Assembly: GCA_016709965.1 (NCBI GenBank)
Contig: JADJLT010000001.1
Location: 1-64,000 of the forward strand
DNA length: 64,000 bases
Reading direction: 5' to 3'
From: Betaproteobacteria bacterium
Lineage (GTDB): Bacteria; Pseudomonadota; Gammaproteobacteria; Burkholderiales; Rhodocyclaceae
Shown piece after piece: positions 51,453 through 59,803 of this stretch. The translations under genes and the position numbers were made by a program. Under the pieces are notes generated by a model. That model worked only from the letters and a program-made list of their open reading frames with translations. It made no database searches and was not told where the DNA came from. Position 1 is the first letter of the stretch. Each line of letters opens with the position of its first letter.

Positions 51453-51806
51453 TTACGCCTGAGCGTTTCGATCCTTGTCACGAAGTGACCAGAAGAGCGT
51501 GATATCGCCTGCTGAAATTTGCCCAGCCCTCAGCGCAGCATTGAGCACTTTTTCGGCATCCTGACGACGACCATAGATCGCATAGACTTCTGCTTCGAGC
51601 AGCGGATCAATATCTTCCTCATGGATGAGCAGTTCGGATGAGTCCGGTTTTGAAAACACCGATGACTCGAACTGCGCATAGGAAAATTTGTCGGTATCTG
51701 TTCTCGTTGAGGATATGTTTTTTTCAAACAACAGACCCGAAATGGCGTGGTTTATTGATCCGATGAAGCTGGATATTGGCGAGAAGTAAGTTGCTTTGTG
51801 TGTCAT
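51453..51806 (-). CDS. Hypothetical protein with FimV-like C-terminal motif
   Basis: 117 residues. The segment DPLLEAEVYAIYGRRQDAEK followed by VLNAALRAG resembles the TPR-like C-terminal repeat of FimV-type proteins (dpl.EAdvYlaYGr..qAe.il..al). The rest is not recognised. No signal peptide. Possibly a stand-alone FimV-C domain or a remnant. The 516 bp upstream (51807-52322) contain no gene I can support. Confidence 0.55.
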   Translation of the reverse strand: MTHKATYFSPISSFIGSINHAISGLLFEKNISSTRTDTDKFSYAQFESSVFSKPDSSELLIHEEDIDPLLEAEVYAIYGRRQDAEKVLNAALRAGQISAGDITLFWSLRDKDRNAQA

Positions 51807-52322
51807 TGAAATGTGCCCTCAGGTTGGTATGTCGGCGCATCAAAAACGCAACCGGCGGTTGGCAAATCTCCCTCAGCCCGAGCCACCCACGCCACCAAGG
51901 CTTATCAACCATTTTTGCCAGAAAATTGCGGGACATCTGGCGACAGATCGTGTTGACCGTAGTGGAGGGCGAATGCTTGTCGGAGGGGGCATGCTGTTGA
52001 CCAATGCAGAGAGCGTGCCAACGTGTAAGCAATTGAATTAAAATGACAATAATCCAATCAATCGCTGCGGAATGGATTTTGTGTCGTAGCGCGGCGACAG
52101 GCGCGAGCACCTCTTCTGATTATTCGCCGTCTTTCATGGGTTTCGGGTTGTCTCCAGATGGCGACAAGGGCCTGGAACAGGCCATTCAGGCGGAATATCG
52201 ACGCTTCGAAGAGCCCGTGTCGGCGAAGAATTCACGCGTGCACTTACATGCTGTAACAAATCGGTGTCGGTTCTCTCGCCCGGCATTGCGTTGTTCACTT
52301 ACTGACCCAAGTTCGGAGAGAG

Positions 52323-52442
52323 ATGATGAAAAAAATAGTTCTAGGCGTACTTGTCGCTGTGACCCTCAGCGGCTGCTTCCCGGTTTTCATTCCGGTACCT
52401 GATCATCACCATGGCTATCACCGCGGATGGGGTGGGCGTTAA
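52323..52442 (+). CDS. Small lipoprotein, 39 aa
   Basis: Too short for usual gene callers: MMKKIVLGVLVAVTLSGCFP, with a textbook lipoprotein signal and lipobox LSGC (Cys 18), then VFIPVPDHHHGYHRGWGGR. Ribosome site GGAGAG precedes the paired ATG. The His/Gly-rich mature part of about 22 residues resembles small YgdI- or osmotically induced-type lipoproteins; function unknown. Confidence 0.65.
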   Translation: MMKKIVLGVLVAVTLSGCFPVFIPVPDHHHGYHRGWGGR

Positions 52443-52450
52443 ATACGTGC

Positions 52451-52864
52451 TCAGCCGATCAGGGTGACAACGATCTCGCGCCGATGTCCCTGGTTCCTAT
52501 GTTCGAAGAGATAGATGCCTTGCCAGGTGCCGAGTAGCAGGTGCCCGGCAGCGAAAGGTACGGTGAGCGAAACGCCGGTAAGCAGTGAGCGGGCATGGGC
52601 CGCCATGTCGTCATCACCTTCAAGGTCATGGCGATAGGCTGGGTCGCCATCAGGCGCCCAGCGCTGCATCAGGGTTTCCAAATCATGGCGGACGCTGGCG
52701 TCGGCATTTTCGGTAATGGCCAGACCACAACTGGTGTGACGTACAAAAATATGGGCAATTCCCGCGTTGACCGCAGCATTACCGACCAGTGCTTGGATTT
52801 GGTCGGTAATCTCAATCGATCTGCGGCCAAGGGTAGAGATGGCCAGGCGATGCTGTTCGGCCAT
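52451..52864 (-). CDS. yjbQ: YjbQ family protein (UPF0047)
   Basis: 137 residues. Family motifs: HIFVRHTSCGLAITENADAS, VRHDLETLMQRWAPDG, YRHDLEGDDDMAAHARSLLT, LGTWQGIYLFEHRNQGHRRE. The conserved His, Asp and Glu residues form a metal site; the family has thiamine-phosphate synthase side activity in vitro. Eight bp after yajD on the same strand. Confidence 0.9.
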   Translation of the reverse strand: MAEQHRLAISTLGRRSIEITDQIQALVGNAAVNAGIAHIFVRHTSCGLAITENADASVRHDLETLMQRWAPDGDPAYRHDLEGDDDMAAHARSLLTGVSLTVPFAAGHLLLGTWQGIYLFEHRNQGHRREIVVTLIG

Positions 52865-52872
52865 GGACTGGC

Positions 52873-53235
52873 TTAATCCTTCTTGAGCAGGCCTTGCAGC
52901 GCGGCAAACGGGTTGTGTGTGGCGCTACCGCCCCGTACGCTACTGTCGGTATAGCCCCGGTCAGCTTCGATCTGCTTCTGGTGCTCGTTGTCGTGGCAGT
53001 AAATGCAGAGTAGTTCCCAGTTGCTGCCATCGTTCGGATTGTTGTCGTGATTGTGGTCACGATGATGCACTGTCAGTTCGCGCAGATTGGCCGTGGTGAA
53101 TTCACGCGCGCAACGGCCGCAAATCCACGGATAAATTTTCAGCGCGCGTTCGCGATAGCCCTCGGCGCGCTGGTCGGCGGCCTTGCGGGCATCAGCGACA
53201 ATCTTGTCGAGGCGTTTATGGTCGATTGAACTCAT
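52873..53235 (-). CDS. yajD: HNH nuclease YajD
   Basis: 120 residues from MSSIDHKRLDKIVADARKAA. HNH fold: ICGRCAREF (zinc Cys pair), LTVHHRDHNHDNNPNDGSNW (His-His and Asn), ELLCIYCHDNEHQ (second Cys pair). Matches YajD of E. coli in size and motif order. Function in the cell is unknown. Start set by family length; an upstream ATG adds nine residues. Confidence 0.88.
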   Translation of the reverse strand: MSSIDHKRLDKIVADARKAADQRAEGYRERALKIYPWICGRCAREFTTANLRELTVHHRDHNHDNNPNDGSNWELLCIYCHDNEHQKQIEADRGYTDSSVRGGSATHNPFAALQGLLKKD

Positions 53236-53298
53236 GCTTGAAATCCTGATGGGTTGAGGCAAATTCTAACTCGCGTCGGCCGGCGGTGTGGTCGGATG

Positions 53299-55629
53299 TC
53301 AGCCACCCAAACCCTTGAAAAACTCGATCAGTGGACTCAGGACTGGTTCAATGTCCAGCTCCTTGACGCCGTTGTCGCCGTTGAATTCGTCGTAACTCCA
53401 GTCGCCGTCAACAAAGGAGACACCGGACGGCGCTGTTCTATCGCTGATCGGTTTGCCAGAGAGCGCCTGACGCATGTAATCAATCCAGATGGGCAGTGCC
53501 AGCGTCGCGCCGAATTCCCGGCTGCCCAGCGATTTCGGCTTATCGAAGCCCATCCAGGCGACGCCAACGACATCGCCTGCATAACCGGCAAACCATCCGT
53601 CGAAGGCATCGCTGGTTGTCCCTGTCTTGCCAGCCACATCAGGGCGGCCGAGGCGTTGTCCGGCCAGCGCACCGGTGCCGCTGTGTGCGACTTCGCGCAG
53701 CATGCTGTCCATGATGAAGGCGTTGCGCCCATCAATGACCCGTAGCTCATCTTGCCGAACAGGAGGTGGTGGCGTTTCCTGCAGCACGTTGCCACGGCTA
53801 TCGGTGATCTTCTGGATCAGGTAAGGCGTGACCTTGTAGCCACCGTTGGCGAACACTGCATAGGCCCCGGCCAGTTGCAGCGGGGTGACCGATCCGCTGC
53901 CCAGGGTCAGGGTCAGGTTGGCCGGCTGCTTTGCCTTGTCGAAGCCGAAGCGCTCCAGATAGTCGCGCCCATACTGTGGTGTGATCGCCCGCAGAAGGCG
54001 CACGGCGACGATATTTTTCGAGCGGGCGAGGGCGCGACGCAGGGTGATCGGACCATCATAGCCATCGTCGTTCTGCGGTTCCCAAGCCTGCCCATTTTCA
54101 CCGCCAGGCAATGAGAGCGGCGCGTCATTCACCAGCGTGGCCGGCGAATAGCCCTTTTCCAGAGCGGCCGAATAAATGAAGGGCTTGATGCTCGATCCTG
54201 GCTGGCGCCAGGCGCTGGTGACATGATTGAATTGCTTGCGCGAAAAATCGAAGCCACCCACCATGGCGCGATAGGCCCCATCCTCGGCATTCAGCGCGAC
54301 AAAAGCAGCCTCGACGTCGGGCATCTGACCAATCACCCAGCGCCCCCGGGCGTCACGGCTGGCGCGGATGACCGAACCAACGCTGATTCTGGTGCCGCCC
54401 TTGGCGTTTGACTGCAGCGCACGAGCAGCAAAGCGCAGCCCATCGCCGCTGATTTCGATGGTGTCGCCAGTGGCGGGTTCGGCCTTGATTTTTTTGGCCG
54501 AGACTTCGGTGACCACCGCCGCAACCAGATTGTCACTATTCGGATGCTTGGTCAGGATGCGATCGATCGCATCATCGCGTTCGTCTTCGTCGTCCGGCAG
54601 TTCGATGAAATCTTCCGGCCCGCGATAGCCGTGGCGCTGGTCGTAGGCCAGCACGTTACTGCGCAGCGAGTTGTAGGCGGCGTTCTGCTCGGCGCTGATA
54701 AGCGTTGTGTAGACGTTGATACCCCGCGTATAGGTTTCACCCTGATATTGTGCATAAAGCTGCTGGCGAACCAGTTCGGCAGCGTAGTCGGCATGGACCG
54801 CAAATAGCTGCCGGTCGCTGATGTTGAGCGGCTCATTGAGGGCCTTCGTATATTGCGCCTCGGTAATCTTGCCGAGCTGCAACATGCGCTTGAGGACCAG
54901 CACTTGGCGAGCCTTGGCGCGTACCGGATTGACCGCCGGATTATGTTTGGCCGGATTCTGCGGGATACCGGCCAGCATCGCCGCTTCGGCCAGGCTCAGA
55001 TCCTGCAATCGCTTGTTGAAATAGGTTCGGGCGGCACTGGCAAAGCCGTGGGTACGCTTGCCGAGGTAAATCTGGTTCATGTACAACTCAAGGATCTGAT
55101 CTTTGTTCAGCGCGGACTCAATGCGATAAGCGAGCAGTGCTTCCGTGAGCTTGCGTTTCACGGTCTTTTCCTGCGACAGGAAAAAATTGCGCGCTACTTG
55201 CATGGTGATGGTCGAGGCGCCTTGGTGGAAACCGCCAGTCAGGTCGGCGACCAGCGCCCGCGTCACGCCCCGGTAATCAACACCACCGTGTTCGTAGAAG
55301 CGGGAATCCTCGATCGAGAGCAGTGCATCCTTCAAGACTTGGGGGATGTCCTGTATCGGTACGAAATCGCGGTGCTCCTCGCCGAATTCGCCGAGCAAGG
55401 CGCCATCTGCCGTGTAGATGCGCAAGGGAATCTTGGGCCGATAATCCGTCACAACATCGAGCGGGGGCAAACCGGGCAATACGGTCAGCACCTGAACGGT
55501 GAGCACCACGGAGAACAGCAGCGAGGCATTGATGCCCAGGGCGAGCAGGGTGCGTGGCAGCCGCTCGCGATAATTGGCCGTCGCCAAGGGGAGCGTCAGG
55601 AATTTGAAGATGGTCGAAAAAAAGCTCAC
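53299..55629 (-). CDS. mrcA: Penicillin-binding protein 1A (bifunctional)
   Basis: About 776 residues from the GTG at 55629, which gives the family start VSFFSTIFKFLTLPLATANY and one membrane anchor. Glycosyltransferase: LSIEDSRFYEHGGVDYRGVT with the catalytic Glu, GASTITMQVARNFFLSQEKT, YMNQIYLGKRTHGFASAA. Transpeptidase: PGSSIKPFIYSAALEKG (SxxK), ARSKNIVAVRLL (SxN), AGKTGTTSDAFDGWFAGYAG (KTG). Polymerises and crosslinks peptidoglycan. Longer upstream frame (to 55755) lacks coding character. Confidence 0.93.
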   Translation of the reverse strand: MSFFSTIFKFLTLPLATANYRERLPRTLLALGINASLLFSVVLTVQVLTVLPGLPPLDVVTDYRPKIPLRIYTADGALLGEFGEEHRDFVPIQDIPQVLKDALLSIEDSRFYEHGGVDYRGVTRALVADLTGGFHQGASTITMQVARNFFLSQEKTVKRKLTEALLAYRIESALNKDQILELYMNQIYLGKRTHGFASAARTYFNKRLQDLSLAEAAMLAGIPQNPAKHNPAVNPVRAKARQVLVLKRMLQLGKITEAQYTKALNEPLNISDRQLFAVHADYAAELVRQQLYAQYQGETYTRGINVYTTLISAEQNAAYNSLRSNVLAYDQRHGYRGPEDFIELPDDEDERDDAIDRILTKHPNSDNLVAAVVTEVSAKKIKAEPATGDTIEISGDGLRFAARALQSNAKGGTRISVGSVIRASRDARGRWVIGQMPDVEAAFVALNAEDGAYRAMVGGFDFSRKQFNHVTSAWRQPGSSIKPFIYSAALEKGYSPATLVNDAPLSLPGGENGQAWEPQNDDGYDGPITLRRALARSKNIVAVRLLRAITPQYGRDYLERFGFDKAKQPANLTLTLGSGSVTPLQLAGAYAVFANGGYKVTPYLIQKITDSRGNVLQETPPPPVRQDELRVIDGRNAFIMDSMLREVAHSGTGALAGQRLGRPDVAGKTGTTSDAFDGWFAGYAGDVVGVAWMGFDKPKSLGSREFGATLALPIWIDYMRQALSGKPISDRTAPSGVSFVDGDWSYDEFNGDNGVKELDIEPVLSPLIEFFKGLGG

Positions 55630-55805
55630 ATGCAGGCCCTGCCATGATTGCCCCGGCCGAACCTGTAGCGCAGAGGCGGTTGATGGCGCTGGCAGACCAG
55701 TCGCCGAGGCCGCTAGTTTAGCCCAATGATGATCCTGAGGAGGCTGGCAGTGCACCGATCCAGCCCTTAGAATCGGGATTCCTCCATTCGAGTCTCAATG
55801 CCACC

Positions 55806-56231
55806 ATGCCCCGTATCAAGATCGATTTGCCCGAGCGCTTCAGCTTTTCGACTGAAATCCCCATCTACATCAGTCACATCAATTACGGCCATCATCTCGA
55901 CAATGCGGCGCTGATCTCGCTGGTCGCCGAAGCGCGCGTGCGCTTCTTCAAGGCGCTGGGCTACACCGAACTCGATATCGAGGGCGTTGGTATCGTTGTC
56001 GCCGATGTTGCCGCGCAATACAAGTCCGAGGCCTTCCACGGTGAAACACTGGTGATCGAGATGGGCGCCAACGATTTCAACAAGTTCGGTTGCGATCTGG
56101 TTTGGCGCCTTGCCGACAAGGCCAGCGGGCGCGAGGTGGCACGCGGCAAGCACGGCATCGTCTTCTTCGACTACGCCGTGCGCAAGCCGACTGCCGCACC
56201 CGCAGCCTTTGTGGCCAAGGTCACACTGTAA
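55806..56231 (+). CDS. Hotdog-fold thioesterase
   Basis: 141 residues. The pattern IPIYISHINYGHHLDNAALI with SLVAEARVRFFKALGY is that of 4-hydroxybenzoyl-CoA-thioesterase-like (4HBT_2) enzymes: an N/D-containing loop plus a catalytic acidic residue in the following helix. Acts on acyl-CoA of unknown kind. Three bp before the radical SAM gene, thus one operon. Divergent from mrcA. Confidence 0.8.
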   Translation: MPRIKIDLPERFSFSTEIPIYISHINYGHHLDNAALISLVAEARVRFFKALGYTELDIEGVGIVVADVAAQYKSEAFHGETLVIEMGANDFNKFGCDLVWRLADKASGREVARGKHGIVFFDYAVRKPTAAPAAFVAKVTL

Positions 56232-56234
56232 ACG

Positions 56235-57125
56235 ATGATTCCAATTCGCTACCTCGAGCCCGTCTTTCGTCCGCCGAGCGAAGCGGCATCGTTGATCCTG
56301 CCGGTGACCGATGGCTGCTCGTGGAACAAATGCACCTTCTGCGAAATGTATACGGCACCGCAGAAAAAATTTCTGGCGCGCAGCGAGGATGAGGTGTTGG
56401 AGAGCATTCGCCTGACCGGCCAACGTTATGGTGGCGAGCTGCGCCGTGTCTTCCTTACCGACGGCGATGCACTGGTACTGCCGACGCGGCGACTGGTAAC
56501 CATCCTTGAGGCCATCAAGACGCATCTGCCGGCGGTGCGGCGGGTATCCAGCTATTGCCTGCCTCGCAACTTGCGCAAGAAATCACAGGCCGAAATAGAT
56601 GAGCTGGCGGCGGCCGGGTTGAAGATGGTCTATGTCGGGGCCGAATCCGGTGATGATCAGGTGCTGGCAGCGGTCGACAAGGGGGAAACCTATGCAACCA
56701 CGTGCGAGTCGCTCGACAAGCTGGGTGCGGCCGGCATTACCCGTTCAGTGATGATTCTCAATGGTCTCGGCGGCAAGGCGCTGTCGATGCAGCATGCCGA
56801 AAATTCTGCGCGGCTGGCCAATGCGATGCAACCGGAATATTTGTCGACGCTGGTCGTCAGCTTTCCACAAGGTGAAGAACGCTTCCGCGCCGGGTTTCCG
56901 GGGTGGGAACCGCTCGACCAGCACGCGCTTTTTGTCGAGATGGAGCGCTTCCTGTCCTGCCTCGAACTGAAGCGCACCGTGTTTCGCAGCGATCATGCTT
57001 CAAATTGGCTGGTGCTCAAGGGCACGCTGGGCGCAGATAAAGAACGTCTGTTGGCTCAGGTTCGCCAGGCCATTGCTGCACCCGAAGCTGCGCATTTGCG
57101 GCCGGCATGGGCGCGGGGGTTGTAG
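56235..57125 (+). CDS. Radical SAM protein
   Basis: 296 residues. Cluster motif C-x4-C-x2-C in TDGCSWNKCTFCEMYTAP (about 29-38), then FLTDGDALVLPTRRLVTILE, VYVGAESGDDQVLAAVDKGE (the GxxS/E strand) and VMILNGLGGKALSMQHAENS. No B12 or SPASM domain. Similar in motif spacing to the protein at 40-42 kb but much shorter. Reaction unknown. Coupled to the thioesterase gene. Confidence 0.8.
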   Translation: MIPIRYLEPVFRPPSEAASLILPVTDGCSWNKCTFCEMYTAPQKKFLARSEDEVLESIRLTGQRYGGELRRVFLTDGDALVLPTRRLVTILEAIKTHLPAVRRVSSYCLPRNLRKKSQAEIDELAAAGLKMVYVGAESGDDQVLAAVDKGETYATTCESLDKLGAAGITRSVMILNGLGGKALSMQHAENSARLANAMQPEYLSTLVVSFPQGEERFRAGFPGWEPLDQHALFVEMERFLSCLELKRTVFRSDHASNWLVLKGTLGADKERLLAQVRQAIAAPEAAHLRPAWARGL

Positions 57126-57133
57126 GTTGATTG

Positions 57134-57168
57134 GCAAGGGGTTCCGCCTTGCTGGCGGAACCCCTTGC
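57134..57168 (+). terminator. Strong intrinsic terminator
   Basis: GCAAGGGGTTCCGCC-TTGCT-GGCGGAACCCCTTGC, 15-bp perfect stem, after the radical SAM gene. Confidence 0.9.
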
Positions 57169-57194
57169 TTAATTAGCCCACCCCGCCAGCAAGC

Positions 57195-57229
57195 TTTCAA
57201 TTTTTGCCAAAATTTCCGGTTGACCGTGA
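57195..57229 (+). repeat. Interspersed repeat, copy 10
   Basis: TTTCAATTTTTGCCAAAATT then TCCGGTTGACCGTGA. Nearly ideal copy, intergenic between the radical SAM terminator and the end of the MFS gene. Confidence 0.9.
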
Positions 57230-57236
57230 GATTTGC

Positions 57237-58445
57237 CTAAACCGCCTTCCCCACCCGTAACGCCGAAAAAATAGCCAGCGTTTGCAGGATGGCGATACCG
57301 ATCAGCACTTCGCCAAATTGGCGGTGGTCCATCAGGCCGCCAAAAGCAACCGGCGCCATGGCCAAGCCAAGGTCCAGGCCGGAATAGACGAAACCATAAA
57401 CCCGGCCATAGGCCGATTTGCCGAAGCGCGCCGTTGCAGCCCGGCGAACCAGCAGATCACGCGAAGGGCCTGCCGTGCCGGTACAAAAGCCGATGCCGCC
57501 CATCAGTGGCAGAATGGCCCAGGCCGGCAGCACGCCGCTGGCGAGCAGAACCGCCAGCAATGCGGCCACCCCGAGCGCCCCGGCGATCAGGTAATCGTGG
57601 GCATTTTTCTGGGCCAGGAATCCGCCCAAAATGATGCCGAACGCACCGCCAACCAAGTAGGTTGATAGCGCCAGTGCGGCTGTCGTGACCGACAATCCGT
57701 AAAGCGCCTGCAGGATAGGCGTGGCGAAATTCTGGATGGCCCCGAAGGCTGCGGTGATCAGCAGGAAAAAGAGGAAGCACAACCAAACGGCACGCGAATT
57801 CAGGAATGCGAAGGTTGGTACTTTGTCTTCGGCGGCTTTATCAGCGTGGTGATCGATGGCTTCGGTAATCGCATGGCGGCGCCAGAAGAGCATCGCCAGT
57901 GCGGCGACGGCAACAACACTGGCGCCCAGCGCAGCACTGCGCCATCCGGCTGCGGTGGCGATGCCGGTCATGAATACGGGCGCTGCCGCCCAGCCTAGAT
58001 TGCCGGAGAGCCCATGGACGGAGAAGGCGTGGCCCAGTCTTTGTGCCGAAACGCGGTGGTTCAGCACCGTGAAGTCGGCCGGATGAAAGACGCTGTTGCC
58101 GAGGCCGCCCAGCGCAGCAACGACGATCAACATCGGGTAGCCAGTGGCAAAGTGCAACACAACACCGGCCAACACAAAACAGGTGATGCCGCCACCAAGT
58201 ACACGGACAGCCCCGAAACGATCGACGAGAAAGCCTGCCATTGCCTGGCCAATGCCGGAAACGATGAAGAAGACAGTCATCGTGACGCCGATGCCGGTAA
58301 AACTGAGGCCGAAATCGTGCATCAACCACGGAAAAAGCGGCGGCAGTAGCAGATGGAAGAAATGCGAAACACCGTGCACAAAGCCGATCAACGAAATGAC
58401 TTCGATGTCGCTGCGCTCGGGCGCGCGCAGGGTAGCGGTGGTCAT
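57237..58445 (-). CDS. MFS transporter
   Basis: 402 residues, twelve predicted helices, from MTTATLRAPERSDIEVISLI. The loop 2-3 signature is GFLVDRFGAVRVLGGG, and the second half repeats it (LGGFLAQKNAHDY). A FosR/CynX-like drug or small-molecule exporter. Divergent from an AraC regulator with a cupin domain, 86 bp between starts; this arrangement recalls NimT/NimR of E. coli, but substrate cannot be inferred. Confidence 0.85.
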   Translation of the reverse strand: MTTATLRAPERSDIEVISLIGFVHGVSHFFHLLLPPLFPWLMHDFGLSFTGIGVTMTVFFIVSGIGQAMAGFLVDRFGAVRVLGGGITCFVLAGVVLHFATGYPMLIVVAALGGLGNSVFHPADFTVLNHRVSAQRLGHAFSVHGLSGNLGWAAAPVFMTGIATAAGWRSAALGASVVAVAALAMLFWRRHAITEAIDHHADKAAEDKVPTFAFLNSRAVWLCFLFFLLITAAFGAIQNFATPILQALYGLSVTTAALALSTYLVGGAFGIILGGFLAQKNAHDYLIAGALGVAALLAVLLASGVLPAWAILPLMGGIGFCTGTAGPSRDLLVRRAATARFGKSAYGRVYGFVYSGLDLGLAMAPVAFGGLMDHRQFGEVLIGIAILQTLAIFSALRVGKAV

Positions 58446-58531
58446 GGAAAAGTCCGAGTAAATCGATAAGGTTTGCAGTCTAGCGTGGGGACTATTGACC
58501 GTGACGCGACATTCAGACAAAAATCATCGCA

Positions 58532-59383
58532 ATGCAGACAGACCTCACTTTTGATCCGCTCCCTCGTCGAGCACCGACTGCGGAACTCCCGCTGACGGTT
58601 AACCTGCGTTGTCCGCCGCCCGATGTTTATGTACCGCCACATCAGCACGACTGGGCGCAACTGGCCTATCCGCTGCGCGGCGGTATCCGCATTTCGGCCG
58701 CCGGGATGACCTGGCTGGTGCCCGCGCTGCGCGCAGTCTGGATTCCGCCGCATATCGAGCACGATTTGCTGATGCTGGGCGAGGTCGAATTTCGTACGGT
58801 CTATATTGCGCCCGAAGTGGCTCCCTTGTCGCTGGATGCCTGTTCGGTGATCGAAGTCTCCGATTTGATGCGGGCGCTGTTCGAGGCACTGAGCGAAGCG
58901 GATCGCGAGAGTCCGGATGCATCCCTGCGACAGCGTCAGGTAACTGCGCTGTTGCTCACGGAAATCCGGCGAGCGCCGCCGTTATCGCTGGGGCTTCCCA
59001 TGCCGCATGACCGGCGATTGCAGGCTTTGTGTCAGGCGCTGATTGATGACCCGGGGTCGCCGTTGGCGCTGGAGGACTGGGCGGATCGCGTCGGGGCCAG
59101 CGCACGCACGCTGGCCCGGCTGTTTCAGGATGAATTCAAGATGAGCTTTGGCGCCTGGCGCCAGCAATTGCGGCTGGCGCGGGCGCTTGACCTGATCGGC
59201 CGTGGTTGCCCGCTGGGCGATGTAGCAGAGCGTCTGGGCTATGCCAGTCCGGCGGCTTTTTCGGCCATGTTCAAGCGTGCCTTCGGCGTACCGCCCAGCC
59301 GTTTCATGAGCGCTCGACCAACGGTGGATGCGCCTGACTATTTATCCGGTTCGAGTGCCAGCGATGCCGAGTTGATGCAGTAG
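58532..59383 (+). CDS. AraC-family regulator with cupin domain
   Basis: 283 residues. N-terminal cupin (VYVPPHQHDWAQLAYPLRGG, WIPPHIEHDLLMLGEV with His ligands) and C-terminal double helix-turn-helix (LEDWADRVGASARTLARLFQ, LGDVAERLGYASPAAFSAMF, FGVPPSRF). NimR/YeaM-like. Probably controls the divergent MFS gene. Its last 15 codons lie antisense over the end of msrB. Confidence 0.87.
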   Translation: MQTDLTFDPLPRRAPTAELPLTVNLRCPPPDVYVPPHQHDWAQLAYPLRGGIRISAAGMTWLVPALRAVWIPPHIEHDLLMLGEVEFRTVYIAPEVAPLSLDACSVIEVSDLMRALFEALSEADRESPDASLRQRQVTALLLTEIRRAPPLSLGLPMPHDRRLQALCQALIDDPGSPLALEDWADRVGASARTLARLFQDEFKMSFGAWRQQLRLARALDLIGRGCPLGDVAERLGYASPAAFSAMFKRAFGVPPSRFMSARPTVDAPDYLSGSSASDAELMQ

Positions 59384-59733
59384 CGCAGGCCGGTGGGGGC
59401 CGGGCCATCCTCGAAAACGTGGCCGAGATGGGCACCACAGTCGTGACAGGTAACTTCAGTGCGGATCATCCCGACACTGCGGTCGACATGCTCATCGATC
59501 AGGCTAGCTTCATTCGGTGTGTGAAAACTGGGCCAGCCGCAGCCGGAGTCAAATTTCGTTTCCGAGCGAAAAAGCGGGGCGCCACAGCAGATACAGCGAT
59601 ACGTACCGTCTTCGTGGCAATCCCAATACTGGCCGGTAAAAGCGCGTTCAGTGCCTTTCTGGCGGGTGACGCGATATTGGGTTTCGTCAAGCTGGCTACG
59701 CCATTCGGCGTCGGTTTTTTCGATTTTTGGCAT
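59338..59733 (-). CDS. msrB: Peptide-methionine (R)-S-oxide reductase
   Basis: 131 residues from MPKIEKTDAEWRSQLDETQY. MsrB motifs: RCICCGAPLF and CHDCGAHLGHVF (zinc Cys pairs), SGCGWPSFHTP, and the catalytic GLRYCINSASL. Repairs methionine-R-sulfoxide in proteins using thioredoxin. Cytosolic (no signal). Tail-to-tail overlap of 46 bp with the AraC gene. Confidence 0.93.
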   Translation of the reverse strand: MPKIEKTDAEWRSQLDETQYRVTRQKGTERAFTGQYWDCHEDGTYRCICCGAPLFRSETKFDSGCGWPSFHTPNEASLIDEHVDRSVGMIRTEVTCHDCGAHLGHVFEDGPAPTGLRYCINSASLALEPDK

Positions 59734-59803
59734 GTTGGCTTTCTTGAGGACTACGATTCTGACCGGCGTTGCAGAAAATGATTCCCGACAGGATGAGAAC
59801 ACA

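Noticed and set aside
51911..51963. Possible degenerate repeat copy (TTTTTGCCAGAAAATTGCGG ... GTTGACCGTAG)
   Set aside because: The two halves match, but an extra stretch of about 20 bases separates them; could be chance or a disrupted copy.
52043..52402. Open frame upstream of and overlapping the small lipoprotein
   Set aside because: No ribosome site, no domain, and the overlapping lipoprotein frame is far more convincing.
52745..52775. GTTGACCGCAGC within yjbQ resembling the repeat core
   Set aside because: The residues it encodes are acceptable for YjbQ and the AT-rich half does not match well.
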